This document shows, one piece after another, positions 48,939 through 58,697 of a stretch of DNA of 64,000 nucleotides (position 1 is its first letter; every line of letters starts with the position of its first letter). A program made the position numbers and the translations under genes. The DNA lies in NCBI GenBank assembly GCA_004028745.1, contig RAZP01000006.1, forward strand, positions 124,001 through 188,000, written 5' to 3'. The stretch is from Prosthecochloris sp. GTDB taxonomy: Bacteria > Bacteroidota > Chlorobiia > Chlorobiales > Chlorobiaceae. The notes beneath the pieces were generated by a model. That model was not told the DNA's origin. It saw only the letters and a program-made list of their open reading frames with translations, and made no database searches.

Positions 48939-49363
48939 AAATTGCCATTGGAAGTGATCATGCGGGTTATGAATTAAAGAAAACAGTATATGCATGGCTG
49001 CAAGAGCATGGGCATGAGGTTGAAGATATGGGGCCATGGTCGGATGATTCGGTGGATTATCCGGATTATGCCCGCAAGGTTGCCGGGACGGTTGCCAATG
49101 GAGGGCATGACCAGGGCGTGTTGCTCTGCGGTACAGGTGTAGGCGTATCGATTGCGGCTAACAAGTTTAAAGGGATTCGGGCGGTGCTTGCCTTTAACCC
49201 GGAAATTGCGAGCCTTGGCAGACAGCATAATAATGCTAATATCATATGTTTTCCTGCCCGGTTTACCGACAGTGAGGCAATTGAAAAAAGCCTTGAAAAC
49301 TGGTTTGCAGCTGATTTTGAGGGAGGAAGGCATGAGCGCCGTGTGGCAAAAATCGAATCATAG
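48935..49363 (+). CDS. rpiB: Ribose-5-phosphate isomerase B
   Basis: RpiB interconverts ribose-5-P and ribulose-5-P (and sometimes allose-6-P). It has 142 residues. Motifs: MKIAIGSDHAGYELK, SVDYPDYARKVA, GVLLCGTGVGVSIAANKFKG (catalytic cysteine in CGTG) and GRQHNNANIICFPARF. The start overlaps the ppk stop by ATGA, so the two are coupled. It serves the pentose phosphate pathway here. Confidence 0.95.
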   Translation: MKIAIGSDHAGYELKKTVYAWLQEHGHEVEDMGPWSDDSVDYPDYARKVAGTVANGGHDQGVLLCGTGVGVSIAANKFKGIRAVLAFNPEIASLGRQHNNANIICFPARFTDSEAIEKSLENWFAADFEGGRHERRVAKIES

Positions 49364-49426
49364 GAATTATCCCGCTTGGGAGATTGTTTGTAGTGCTGAG
49401 TAATAACGGGTGGTGGGGAATAGCTG

Positions 49427-50104
49427 ATGAGCCATATACAAAGACATATAAATGCCGATTATCCGGTTTTTCAAGCCTCGGAAATGGTTTCTGCCGTGCT
49501 ATCGCGGTTTCAGGAACTCGGATTGGAGGAGGCTCCAGTGCTCAAAGACGGCAGGCTTTTTGCGCTTGTAAGTCCTGACTGTCTGCTCAGGGCCGCCCAG
49601 GCAGAAGACGATGTGCAACTTGGACAGATGCGGTTCAATGAACCTGAAACATTGTATGAGGATGAACATGTTCTGGATGCATTTGACCGGCTGAGCGATA
49701 ACCGTACCGGCAATCTGCTCCCCGTTACCGATCAGGATGGAGGCTATAAAGGTGTTGTTACCAAATCGGAGCTTCTTAAGGAGATAGCGGGCATATTCCA
49801 TTTTTCGGAAACAGGAGCTACTCTTGAGATCGAGGCTCCTGCACTGGGGGTAAAAGTCTCTGAAATCATCGGTGTCATAGAAAAAAACGACGCGACGGTG
49901 TTGAGTTTTGGTATTGTCGAGCCGGAACCGGGCGCGCAGACAATGGTTATGACTTTCAGAATACAAAGCCAGGACATCTATCGCCTTGTTACAAATCTTG
50001 AAAAATACGGTTACTTCATCCGCTACGCAAAACCTTCCGTTGAGGGAAGGGTTGATGAGCTTCGTGAAAAAGCCCTTGAATTCATGCGCTATATCGACAT
50101 GTAG
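49427..50104 (+). CDS. CBS-pair protein with a C-terminal ACT-like domain (AcuB-like)
   Basis: This 225-residue predicted sensor has two CBS domains (ASEMVSAVLSRFQELGLEEAPVLKDGRLFALVSP and EHVLDAFDRLSDNRTGNLLPVTDQDGGYKGVVTKSELLKEI), followed by a ~75-residue ACT-like domain (LEIEAPALGVKVSEIIGVIEKNDATVLSFGIV). This order resembles AcuB-type proteins. No catalytic domain is attached. It lies between rpiB and the M20 peptidase, and its ligand (adenylate for CBS, amino acid for ACT) is unproven. Confidence 0.82.
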   Translation: MSHIQRHINADYPVFQASEMVSAVLSRFQELGLEEAPVLKDGRLFALVSPDCLLRAAQAEDDVQLGQMRFNEPETLYEDEHVLDAFDRLSDNRTGNLLPVTDQDGGYKGVVTKSELLKEIAGIFHFSETGATLEIEAPALGVKVSEIIGVIEKNDATVLSFGIVEPEPGAQTMVMTFRIQSQDIYRLVTNLEKYGYFIRYAKPSVEGRVDELREKALEFMRYIDM

Positions 50105-50140
50105 AGGTTTGTCTTTTTTAGAAATCCTTCGTACTGGTTT

Positions 50141-51352
50141 ATGTCTGAAAACCCCTCGGCAATCATAGAAAGAATCAGGAGCAAGACAAGTGAGCTATAT
50201 TCTGAAATTGTCGGGATACGCCGTGAAATTCATCGTCATCCTGAGCTTTCTTTTCAGGAATTTCGTACCACTGCTCTGATCCGTGAACATCTTCAACGAC
50301 TGAAGCTGAAAATAGAGCATGATTTTCTCGAGACCGGTGTTGTTGCCCTGCTTGAGGGGAGTGACAGAAAGCCTGGGAGAACACTTGTTGCTCTTCGCGC
50401 CGACATCGATGCTCTACCCCTTCAGGAAGAGAACAGGCATGACTTCTGCTCCGTGGAAAACGGGAAGATGCATGCTTGCGGGCATGACATGCATACCGCT
50501 ATACTTTTGGGAACGGCGGCTGTGCTTGCTGAAATCAGGGAAACGCTTGCCGGAGACGTGCTTTTTGTCTTTCAACCTGCAGAAGAGAAGGCGCCTGGGG
50601 GAGCCAGACCACTTATCGAAGCCGGGCTTTTCCATCATTACAAGCCGTCAGCGATTTTTGGTCTTCATTGTTTTCCGCAGCTTCAAGCCGGCAAGATAGC
50701 TCTTCGTGAAGGCAGTCTGATGGCCGCTGCGGACGAACTGTATATAACCGTGCACGGGGAGGGCGGCCATGCCTCGGCTCCTCATAAAGCTGCAGACCCG
50801 GTGCTTGCTGCAGCACACATCATCACCTCCTTGCAGCATCTTGTCAGCAGGGTGGCTTCACCTTATGATCCAGCCGTTGTCTCGATCAGTTCGATAAACG
50901 GAGGAAATGCTACCAATGTGATTCCCGGCAAGGTTTCCATGTCCGGCACCTTGCGCACCATGAATGAAGATCTGCGTATTCTGATGCAGAAGCGCCTCAG
51001 GCAAACTATTGAACATACTGCCAGGGGTTTGGGGGTTGAAGCTGAGCTTGATATTGTCAACGGTTATCCTGTGCTTGTTAACCACCCTGAAACAACCCGT
51101 GCTCTGCGGCAGGCAGCGATTGAATATCTTGGAGAGGATAAGGTTGAGGAGTGTGAACCGCTGATGACTGCCGAGGATTTTTCTTACTACCTTCAACATT
51201 GCCCTGGCGCATTTATTCAGCTCGGAACCGGCAGAAAGAAGCCTGAAAAAGGCAACACTCTGCACTCCCCATTTTTTAACCCGGATGAATCGTCGATCGT
51301 CACAGGAGTGGGGATTATGAGCTATGCCGCATGGAGCTGGCTGGCTCGATAG
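50141..51352 (+). CDS. M20-family amidohydrolase
   Basis: The protein is a metal-dependent amidohydrolase of the IAA-amino acid/hippurate hydrolase group (403 residues). The catalytic pattern is visible: ALRADIDALPLQEE, CGHDMHTAILLGTA with metal histidines, QPAEEKAPGGARPLIEAG with the general-base glutamate, HCFPQLQAGKIALREG and HGEGGHASAPHKAADPV (dimer/active-site His). MTAEDFSYYLQHCPGAFIQLG closes it. It probably removes acyl groups from an N-acyl amino acid; the exact substrate is unknown. Confidence 0.9.
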   Translation: MSENPSAIIERIRSKTSELYSEIVGIRREIHRHPELSFQEFRTTALIREHLQRLKLKIEHDFLETGVVALLEGSDRKPGRTLVALRADIDALPLQEENRHDFCSVENGKMHACGHDMHTAILLGTAAVLAEIRETLAGDVLFVFQPAEEKAPGGARPLIEAGLFHHYKPSAIFGLHCFPQLQAGKIALREGSLMAAADELYITVHGEGGHASAPHKAADPVLAAAHIITSLQHLVSRVASPYDPAVVSISSINGGNATNVIPGKVSMSGTLRTMNEDLRILMQKRLRQTIEHTARGLGVEAELDIVNGYPVLVNHPETTRALRQAAIEYLGEDKVEECEPLMTAEDFSYYLQHCPGAFIQLGTGRKKPEKGNTLHSPFFNPDESSIVTGVGIMSYAAWSWLAR

Positions 51353-51377
51353 CTTGATGGATAGAGAGCAGCCCGGA

Positions 51378-52352
51378 TCACGCCTTGTTGTCTGATCCCA
51401 GCACGTTAATGATCTTGTGCTTATACAACTCCTTGAGTGAATCCCTTGCCGGGCCCAGGTATTTTCTTGGATCGAACTCTTCGGGTTTTTCATCGAGCAC
51501 TTTACGAACAGCCGCGGTCATTGCAAGACGTCCGTCAGAGTCGATGTTAATTTTGCATACAGCTGATTTTGCGGCCTCCCTGAGCTGATTTTCACTGATG
51601 CCTATAGCGTCTTTCAGTTTACCTCCATGCTCGTTTATAGTAGCTACCAGATCCTGGGGCACGGATGAGGAGCCGTGTAGTACAATAGGAAAACCGGGGA
51701 TGCGTTTTTCAATCTCAGCAAGAATGTCCAGACGTATTTTCGGGTCTTCGCCTGGCTTGAACTTATAAGCACCGTGTGATGTTCCTATAGCAATTGCGAG
51801 ACTGTCGACTCCGGTCTTGGTAACAAAGTCCTCTACCTCTTCAGGCTGTGTATAGGTGTGTGTTTCAGAAGAAACTTCATCCTCGACTCCGGCAAGAACG
51901 CCGAGCTCACCTTCGACGGTAACGTCATTCTGGTGGGCGTATTCCACAACTTTACGAGTAAGAGCGACATTGTCATCGTAGCTCAAATGAGAACCGTCGA
52001 TCATGACCGATGAAAAGCCTGTGTCAATGCAGTCTTTGCAAAGCTCGAAACTGTCTCCGTGGTCAAGGTGCAGTACAATAGGGATAGGAGCTCCAAGCTC
52101 TTCGGCATACTCGACGGCGCCGCGGGCAAGGTGCCGAAGGAGAGTTTGATTGGCATAGTTGCGGGCTCCTTTCGAAACTTGAAGAATAACCGGCGATTTT
52201 GTTTCAACGCAAGCCATGATAATCGCCTGTAATTGCTCAAGATTGTTGAAGTTGTACGCGGGGATTGCGTAGCCGCCTTCGACGGCTTTGGCAAATAAAG
52301 CTTTGCTGTTTTGAAGGCCAAGTTCTTTATAGCTTATAGGTTGCTTTTGCAT
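51378..52352 (-). CDS. fba: Fructose-bisphosphate aldolase, class II
   Basis: This zinc enzyme cleaves or forms fructose-1,6-bisphosphate and, in autotrophs, feeds hexose synthesis. The frame opens at TTG 52355; ATG 52352 follows directly and is used, giving 324 residues. Motifs: GGYAIPAYNFNNLEQLQAI, IPIVLHLDHGDSFELCKDCID with metal histidine and aspartate, SVMIDGSHLSYDDNVALT, VTVEGELGVLAG, IAIGTSHGAYKF and IVLHGSSSVP. A GGAG ribosome-binding stretch precedes the start. Confidence 0.95.
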   Translation of the reverse strand: MQKQPISYKELGLQNSKALFAKAVEGGYAIPAYNFNNLEQLQAIIMACVETKSPVILQVSKGARNYANQTLLRHLARGAVEYAEELGAPIPIVLHLDHGDSFELCKDCIDTGFSSVMIDGSHLSYDDNVALTRKVVEYAHQNDVTVEGELGVLAGVEDEVSSETHTYTQPEEVEDFVTKTGVDSLAIAIGTSHGAYKFKPGEDPKIRLDILAEIEKRIPGFPIVLHGSSSVPQDLVATINEHGGKLKDAIGISENQLREAAKSAVCKINIDSDGRLAMTAAVRKVLDEKPEEFDPRKYLGPARDSLKELYKHKIINVLGSDNKA

Positions 52353-52493
52353 CAAGAGGTCTCCATTAGTGTTGTTTTAGTGCTACGGCCAGTTAACATA
52401 AAGGGATGTCGGTGAATAAGTGGTCATAAATATAATATATTTGCATTTGCATTCAAGGAGTGTTTGTTACTCAAAGTCGAGGAAAAGTAGTCC

Positions 52494-54572
52494 ATGTCAA
52501 GACGTTTAAAAAAGCTCGTATTTTTTTATCCGGTTCTCCTGCTTTTTTTTGTACTGCCTGTTATGGCAGTGCAGTCTAAAACAGGTCAGGTACCAGCAAA
52601 GGATGTTGTTTTCAAGGCTTCTCCTGTTCAGGAAGAAGCCGAAAGATACCTCAGCCGTTATCTTATGCAGTATCATTTCCGGAAGGTAGCGGTCAATGAC
52701 TCTCTTTCTCAGGAGATTCTTTCGCGTTTTCTTGAGCAGCTCGATGAAACAAGAAGTTACTTTGTTGCTCCACAGGTCGAGTCGTTTCGAAAGGAAATAG
52801 GCAACAGAATTGATGATGATTTTCTTTTAGGCAGAGCCGACGCAGGCTTCAGGGTCTACAACACTTTTCTGAAACAGGCTAAACAGAAAATGCGCTTCAT
52901 GATCGCCCAGCTTGACACGGCCCGTTTCGATTTCAGTGTTCCCGAGACTTTTGATCTCAAGAGAAAAGACTCCCCGTGGCCGGCCGGTGAAGCCGAACTG
53001 CGTGATCGCTGGCGCAAGGAAGCCAAATATCAGCTGCTTAACCTGAAATATTCCGGTGAAGAAAGTGAGGAAGAGCCCCGCAAGGTTCTCGTCAAACGGT
53101 ATAAAAATCGTCTTTCTCTGCTTGAACAGCAGACCGCTGAAGATGCTTTCCGTGCTTTTACCTATGCCTTGACGACATCCTTTGATCCTCATACCAACTA
53201 TTTTTCTCCTTTGGATTACGAAAATTTCCAGATTGACATGAGTCGTTCGCTTGAGGGCATCGGTGCAAAGCTGAAGAGCGAGAACGAGTACACTGTTGTC
53301 AACGAGATTATTCCCGGCGGGCCGGCATTCAGGAGCGGCCTGCTCAAGAAGGGCGACAGAATTGTTGGTGTGGGCCAGGATGAGAAAGGCGATATCGTTG
53401 ATATTGTCGGTTGGAGAATCAATGATGTTGTCAGGCTTATTCGTGGCGAAAAAGGTTCCCTTGTGCGTTTAAAGATTCTTCCAGTCAGTCAGGGCAACAA
53501 GGGCCCTTCCAAAGTCATTCGTATTGTCAGGGATGAGGTTAAACTTGAGGAGCAGTCTGCGCGTAAAGAAGTGATCAATCACAACGGCAGAAAAATCGGG
53601 GTGATAACCGTGCCTGCTTTTTACCTTGATTTCGAGGGGCAGAAACAGAAGAAGCCTGATTACAAGAGTACCAGCAGGGATGTCAGAAAAATTTTGGCCG
53701 AGCTTAAAAAGGAAGGTGTTGATGGTATTGTTCTTGACCTGAGGAACAATGGCGGCGGGGCTCTCGAGGAAGCTGTGAAGCTGACCGGTCTTTTTATCCC
53801 GGAAGGCCCTGTTGTTCAGATTCGTAACTCGCATGGCGGAGTAATGGTTCTGCGTGATGAAGAGTCCGATGTCGGATACAATGGTCCGCTTGCTGTTCTG
53901 GTAAACCGTTACAGTGCCTCGGCTTCTGAAATCCTTGCTGCTGCTATTCAGGATTACGGCAGGGGGGTGGTTATCGGCGGCAGAACGTTCGGAAAGGGTA
54001 CTGTACAGAGTATCCTCAAGATCAACAGACCACTCAACTTTTTCTACAAAACAGAAGACCTCGGACGGATCAAGTTGACCATTGCCAAGTTCTACCGCAT
54101 ATCAGGAGAAAGCACACAGCATCTTGGTGTTAAGCCGGATATCGATTTTCCTTCGATCATCGACACTGAGGTGGTCGGGGAGGACACTTACACAAGCAGC
54201 CTGCGTTGGGATGCTATCCCGCCGGCAACGGATTCCGAAGTCGCAAGACTGGAAAGTAATGCTATAGCGTCTCTGAAGGAGAAGTATCTTGAGCGGATAA
54301 ACAGTGACTCTCTTTATGCCCGGTATGTCAACGACTTGGACGTGCTGAACAGCTTCAGGAAAAGGGAGGTCATATCATTGTACGAGCCTGATTTCAAGGC
54401 CGAGATGGACCGGATTCAGGGGTTTGAGGCTCAATGGAATAAAGAAGACCAGCCTGATCTTCTTCTTAAGCAGTCTGCGGCAATTGTTGCCGATATGGCC
54501 GATCTGTCACAGAGCGGGCTTGTCGGAGTCGAAGCTACGCCGTGGCAGGCTAATGGGAAGAGAAACAGGTGA
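52494..54572 (+). CDS. prc: Carboxy-terminal protease Prc (tail-specific), S41 family
   Basis: Prc-type periplasmic proteases degrade or process proteins by their C-termini. It has 692 residues. A hydrophobic N-terminus (LVFFYPVLLLFFVLPVMAV) is the signal, followed by the Prc N-terminal helical region (FLEQLDETRSYFVAPQVESF), FDPHTNYFSP, a PDZ domain (GGPAFRSGLLKKGDRIVGVGQ), DLRNNGGGALEEAVKLTGLF, and the catalytic serine and lysine in YSASASEILAAAIQDYGR and GRTFGKGTVQSIL. The long C-terminal helical domain is also Prc-like. It is longer and clearly distinct from the CtpA-like enzyme at 4.6 kb. Confidence 0.92.
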   Translation: MSRRLKKLVFFYPVLLLFFVLPVMAVQSKTGQVPAKDVVFKASPVQEEAERYLSRYLMQYHFRKVAVNDSLSQEILSRFLEQLDETRSYFVAPQVESFRKEIGNRIDDDFLLGRADAGFRVYNTFLKQAKQKMRFMIAQLDTARFDFSVPETFDLKRKDSPWPAGEAELRDRWRKEAKYQLLNLKYSGEESEEEPRKVLVKRYKNRLSLLEQQTAEDAFRAFTYALTTSFDPHTNYFSPLDYENFQIDMSRSLEGIGAKLKSENEYTVVNEIIPGGPAFRSGLLKKGDRIVGVGQDEKGDIVDIVGWRINDVVRLIRGEKGSLVRLKILPVSQGNKGPSKVIRIVRDEVKLEEQSARKEVINHNGRKIGVITVPAFYLDFEGQKQKKPDYKSTSRDVRKILAELKKEGVDGIVLDLRNNGGGALEEAVKLTGLFIPEGPVVQIRNSHGGVMVLRDEESDVGYNGPLAVLVNRYSASASEILAAAIQDYGRGVVIGGRTFGKGTVQSILKINRPLNFFYKTEDLGRIKLTIAKFYRISGESTQHLGVKPDIDFPSIIDTEVVGEDTYTSSLRWDAIPPATDSEVARLESNAIASLKEKYLERINSDSLYARYVNDLDVLNSFRKREVISLYEPDFKAEMDRIQGFEAQWNKEDQPDLLLKQSAAIVADMADLSQSGLVGVEATPWQANGKRNR

Positions 54573-54612
54573 TCGGTAGGCAATCTCACAACATCTTTCA
54601 GGATTTCAGGAA

Positions 54613-56007
54613 TTATAGTTTTTCTCTGGCGGCCTTTATCTGTTCATCCACCGAAGCAAACGAGGTACTGCCATGAGATTGTTTTGTGTTGACGCTTGTT
54701 TCCGGTTTCAGCGCATCGTAAAGATCGCTGTCAAACAGATCGGAAAAAGTTCTGTAGGTTTCCAGAGGTATGTGCTGCAGGGCTGTTTCTGATTCAATTG
54801 CATGGCTCACAATCTTCCCGGTTATTCTGTGCGCCTCACGGAAAGGCAGGTTCTTTCTTACAAGGTACTCGGCAATTTCCGTTGCAAGGCTCAGATCCTC
54901 TTCGGTTAGTTTCGCCAGCCGTTCTTCTTTCAGTTTTGTATGCGCCAGCATCTTCGTAAAAATCCTCACACTTGAAATTGTCGAGTTTGAAGCATCAAAC
55001 AAAGGCGGTTTATCCTCCTGCATGTCCCTGTTGTAGGAAAGCGGGAGACCTTTCATGATCGTCAAGATATTTATCAAGTCACCATATACTCTTCCTGTTT
55101 TCCCCCGAACCAGCTCGGCTATGTCAGCGTTTTTTTTCTGCGGCATGATCGAGGAGCCTGTTGCAAAAGCATCGCTGATCTTAAGGTAATCGAACTCGGA
55201 GCTGCTCCAGAGTATAAGGTCTTCGCAAAATCTTGAAAGGTGCATCATCACGATCGAGCATGCCGAAATGAATTCGATGATGATATCCCTGTCGCTTACC
55301 GCGTCAATGCTGTTCCGGAACAGTTCGCCGAAATCGAGCAGCTCCATGCTTCTTTTCGCATTCAAGGGCAACGTGCTTCCGGCAAAGGCAGCGGCACCGA
55401 GAGGAGAAATGTTAACCCGTTTGTAGAGGTCTTTCAATCTTTCTCCGTCCCGCTGGAACATATTGAACCAGGCGAGGTAGTAATGTCCTGCAGAGACGGG
55501 TTGTGCACGCTGCAGGTGGGTGTAACCGAAAATGATCGTGTAACGGTAAGTTTCAGCTTTCTCAAGAAGAAGCTTTTTCAGATCTTCCAGTGCATTGTTC
55601 AGCTCACCAATCGCCTGTTTCATATACAGCCTTGTATCGGTAACAACCTGGTCGTTCCTGCTTCTTCCTGAATGCATCTTGCCTGCAATGGGGCCGATCT
55701 TTTCTTTCAAACGGTTTTCTATTACCGTATGGATGTCTTCATCTTCCCAACCGGGCACGAGCGCTCCGGAGCTGATTTCCTGTTCGATTTCTTCCAGCCC
55801 TTCGACGATCAGCCTTGCTTCCTCCACCGGTATGATTGCTTCTTCAGAAAGCATTGTTACATGTGCGATTGATCCCTTGATGTCCTCCTGGTAAAGCACT
55901 TTGTCAACATCAACGGAAGAGGAGAAAAGCAGTGCTTCGCGGTCAAACGGTTCGGCAAAACGGCTTTGCCACAAAAGTTCCTTTTCGGTGCCTTTTTTTG
56001 AACTCAT
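54613..56007 (-). CDS. argH: Argininosuccinate lyase
   Basis: The enzyme splits argininosuccinate to arginine and fumarate. The frame runs to 56136; ATG 56007 (MSSKKGTEKELLWQSRF) fits the family start (ATG 56022 is the alternative), giving 464 residues. Motifs: DIHTVIENRL, GKMHSGRSRNDQVVTD, GYTHLQRAQPVSAGHY, the signature GSSIMPQKKNADIAELVRG and LPLSYNRDMQEDKPPLFD. It is separated from argG by a secreted-protein gene and does not overlap the argC-G unit. Confidence 0.94.
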   Translation of the reverse strand: MSSKKGTEKELLWQSRFAEPFDREALLFSSSVDVDKVLYQEDIKGSIAHVTMLSEEAIIPVEEARLIVEGLEEIEQEISSGALVPGWEDEDIHTVIENRLKEKIGPIAGKMHSGRSRNDQVVTDTRLYMKQAIGELNNALEDLKKLLLEKAETYRYTIIFGYTHLQRAQPVSAGHYYLAWFNMFQRDGERLKDLYKRVNISPLGAAAFAGSTLPLNAKRSMELLDFGELFRNSIDAVSDRDIIIEFISACSIVMMHLSRFCEDLILWSSSEFDYLKISDAFATGSSIMPQKKNADIAELVRGKTGRVYGDLINILTIMKGLPLSYNRDMQEDKPPLFDASNSTISSVRIFTKMLAHTKLKEERLAKLTEEDLSLATEIAEYLVRKNLPFREAHRITGKIVSHAIESETALQHIPLETYRTFSDLFDSDLYDALKPETSVNTKQSHGSTSFASVDEQIKAAREKL

Positions 56008-56303
56008 CGGTTTCAAAATCATGTTGGTAAAGTGCGTTAGCCGGAAGATAAGAAATATTGCCTCGCCCGAAAAACCTCTACCTCTTGATCGTGTTTTGCT
56101 TGCAAAGTACTTCAAAAAACAAAGCATGTATATCAAAAAAACCTTCCATTCATAGAGGAGAGGGTTCTGTGTGTTAAGGGCGGTATCTAATGAATAGCGA
56201 TCGGGTGGGGTAGGGAGTTAATTCTGAAATCTGTGGGCTGCAGACAACAGTGAAGCTTTATTCGTTATCGGAAGTTCGAAGGTTGTGTGGTTGGTTGTTG
56301 AGG

Positions 56304-56345
56304 CATTCCCCGGATCCTTGAAAACCAATGAGAGATCCGGGGATG
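56304..56345 (-). terminator. Hairpin after the two-repeat secreted protein gene
   Basis: CATTCCCCGGATC (56304-56316) pairs with GATCCGGGGATG (56334-56345), a nearly perfect long stem. It lies 23 bases after the stop of the minus-strand gene at 56368. On the plus strand it is followed by TTGTTTTG, so direction is uncertain. Confidence 0.55.
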
Positions 56346-56367
56346 TTGTTTTGAATAGTTTTTTGAC

Positions 56368-57309
56368 CTACTTCCTCAAATACAGAAAGCTCGGGTCAGG
56401 CCTTCCGACAAAACATGAGCGCGTAAAGCCGTATTTCTTAATGATAGCATAGGCTTTTTCCGCTTCTGCCTTCTTGTTGCCGAAGTCGAACATCCAGTGA
56501 TTGCCATCGACTATCTTCCAGCTTCCGTTTATGTTTTTCACCTGGATCGTATTGGGATTGAAGCTTACGCAATCTTCTCCAGGCATACCGCCTTTAGGTG
56601 CTTTTTCAGAAGCCAGTAGGTACTGGAATGAAGGGTCAGGGCGGCCAACAAAACATGACTGATTCATCTGGTAATGTTTGATGATTTGAAGAGCTCTGTA
56701 CGCCTCGGCTTTCTTGTTGCCGAAATCAAACATCCAGTGGTTGCCGTCGACAATTTTCCAGCGTCCGTTGATTTTTTTTACGGTTGTGTTTGGCGGATAA
56801 AATGATACGCAATCTTCATTTAGGGTCGGATTTGGCTGGGCAGGCAAAAGTGGAGGAGGCAACGGTATAGGTGTGAGTTGAAGCATTCGTTTGAAGGTGT
56901 GTGATGACGTATAATTCGAGCGGTTACTGCCATCGGTGAAACGGGTGAATGTTTCTGCTTTCAGACGATTTTTCCCGGCAGGTTTCACGATAATCAGGGT
57001 CTCGCTGAAGCCGGTTTTATAGTTCGCCGTCATGACTTTGCCTGTTTGCATCATGTTTGCAGAAATGTTGGGAGCATAGAGGAAAGCAGGTACGGTTCCC
57101 CAGTCGCAATCTTCCGGTTGGCATTGTCCCCAGGCATGCATTTTGAGAGCGGAACCCTGTTTTGTTATTTCAAGTTTGGTAATTCCCCCGGTATCCGGGT
57201 CCGTGTTGGTCCATGTGCCGGTGAACTGGTTGACCGATGCCCAGCTTGCGGACTGAAACAGCAGCAGCAGAAGCACAAATGAAGAAACGGTAACAATGAT
57301 CTTTTTCAT
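56368..57309 (-). CDS. Secreted protein with two tandem WKIVDGNHWMFDF repeats
   Basis: This 313-residue protein has a signal peptide (MKKIIVTVSSFVLLLLLFQS, cleaved after ASWA), a ~120-residue N-terminal domain (FTGTWTNTDPDTGGITKLEI), a proline-rich linker and two copies of a ~65-residue unit. Each has EDCVSF.P, VK.INGRWKIVDGNHWMFDFGNKKAEA and SCFVGRPDPSF.YL. The two cysteines of each unit (EDC and SCF) may pair. I know no function. It has a strong AGGAGG ribosome-binding site before ATG 57309 and is inserted between argG and argH. Confidence 0.8.
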   Translation of the reverse strand: MKKIIVTVSSFVLLLLLFQSASWASVNQFTGTWTNTDPDTGGITKLEITKQGSALKMHAWGQCQPEDCDWGTVPAFLYAPNISANMMQTGKVMTANYKTGFSETLIIVKPAGKNRLKAETFTRFTDGSNRSNYTSSHTFKRMLQLTPIPLPPPLLPAQPNPTLNEDCVSFYPPNTTVKKINGRWKIVDGNHWMFDFGNKKAEAYRALQIIKHYQMNQSCFVGRPDPSFQYLLASEKAPKGGMPGEDCVSFNPNTIQVKNINGSWKIVDGNHWMFDFGNKKAEAEKAYAIIKKYGFTRSCFVGRPDPSFLYLRK

Positions 57310-57442
57310 GTAACCTCCTGGTAGAATTGGTTATGGAAGGGGAGAGACCGGCGTTGCGCGTTATGTACGATAACAACGAAAGTTACGGTTACGCCGGGTA
57401 AAAAGCAATCGGGGCACGGAACAAATTAATGAAAGAAGTGTA

Positions 57443-57466
57443 AACCCCGGCCTTTGTACGACCGGG
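57443..57466 (-). terminator. argG terminator
   Basis: On the minus strand CCCCGGTC and GGCCGGGG form an 8-bp stem around GTACAAA, followed by TTT and further Ts downstream. It lies 12 bases after the argG stop and closes the arg operon. Confidence 0.75.
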
Positions 57467-57477
57467 GAGAGCTTGCT

Positions 57478-58686
57478 TTACTTTTTGTTTTTCGCCTGTA
57501 CCTCACTGTAAGTTTTAAGACCGAGTCCGTAAATATGGATGAACCCTTCGGCAGCCTTATGGTTGAACGTGTCGGCTTCAGTATAGGTTGCCAGTTGTTC
57601 GTCGTAAAGAGACCAGGGTGAGGTTCTGCCGAGCAGGGTGACCGAACCTTTGAAAAGTTTTACGCGTACCAGGCCGCTGACATTTTTCTGTGTTTCCTGG
57701 ACGAAAGCGTCAAGTGCTTCGCGCATCGGAGAAAACCAGGTGCCGTTATAGATCAGGTTTGCGTAGTCCTGACCGATGTTGTTTTTGTACTGGAAGACAG
57801 TTTTCTCCAGCGTCAGCCTTTCAAGCTCCCGATGTGCGAAATGCAGGATGGATGCCGCCGGAGCTTCATATATTTCTCTGGACTTGATGCCAACCACGCG
57901 GTTTTCAACCATGTCGAGACGACCGACACCGTGGGCGGCACCGACCTTGTTGAGTTCCATGATAAGGTCGAGGCCCTCCATTTTCTTTCCGTCAAGTGAG
58001 AAGGGAGCTCCCTGTTCAAATTCGATGTCGATGACTGCTGCCTTGTCGGGAGCTTTTTCAGGAGATGTGGTGATCTGGTAGGCGTCTTCCGGAGGGAAAA
58101 CCATGGGATCTTCAAGAACACCGCATTCAATACTGATGCCCCAGATGTTTTCGTCTATGGAGTAGGGGTTTTTCTTTGTTGCCGAGACAGGGATGTTGTG
58201 CTGCTGTGCGTAAGCGATTTCTGCTTCTCGTGAAGTGAATTCCCATTCACGGAGTGGCGCAAGAACTTTCAGGTGTGGAGCGAGAGAAGCGAATGTTACC
58301 TCGAAACGGACCTGGTCATTACCCTTGCCGGTACATCCGTGAGCCAGCATGGTGCAGTTTTCGGCCAGAGCGACATCAACGAGAGCCTTTGCAAGGAGAG
58401 GGCGCCCGAGTGCGGTAGCCAGCGGGTAGACATCCTCGTAAAGAGCCCCTGCTTTTAGTGCTGGCCAGATATACTCTTCGACAAACGTTTTGCGCAGGTC
58501 AAGGAACGAAAAACTTGACGCGCCCGTGGCAATTGCCTTTTCTTCAAGGTTCTCTATTTCTTTCTGCTGGCCAAGGTTACCTGTGACGGCAACGATATCA
58601 GCATCGTATTTGTCTTTCAGCCACTTTATCATAACGGATGTATCGAGTCCGCCGGAGTAGGCAATAGCGATTTTTTCCTTGTTCAT
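57478..58686 (-). CDS. argG: Argininosuccinate synthase
   Basis: The enzyme joins citrulline and aspartate with ATP. It has 402 residues. The N-terminal ATP-binding motif is IAIAYSGGLDTSVMIKWL, then MLAHGCTGKGNDQVRFEV, SIDENIWGISIECGVLEDP and ALREGALYEDVYPLATALGRPL-type text (AGALYEDVYPLATALGRPL). It starts 12 bases downstream of argR, so they are one transcript. Confidence 0.95.
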   Translation of the reverse strand: MNKEKIAIAYSGGLDTSVMIKWLKDKYDADIVAVTGNLGQQKEIENLEEKAIATGASSFSFLDLRKTFVEEYIWPALKAGALYEDVYPLATALGRPLLAKALVDVALAENCTMLAHGCTGKGNDQVRFEVTFASLAPHLKVLAPLREWEFTSREAEIAYAQQHNIPVSATKKNPYSIDENIWGISIECGVLEDPMVFPPEDAYQITTSPEKAPDKAAVIDIEFEQGAPFSLDGKKMEGLDLIMELNKVGAAHGVGRLDMVENRVVGIKSREIYEAPAASILHFAHRELERLTLEKTVFQYKNNIGQDYANLIYNGTWFSPMREALDAFVQETQKNVSGLVRVKLFKGSVTLLGRTSPWSLYDEQLATYTEADTFNHKAAEGFIHIYGLGLKTYSEVQAKNKK

Positions 58687-58697
58687 ATTTTGCTTTG

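Noticed and set aside
57409..57430. Possible thirteenth MITE remnant (GGGGCACGGAACAAATTAATG).
   Set aside because: Only about 20 bases resemble the right end, no left end or target duplication can be found, so it may be chance.
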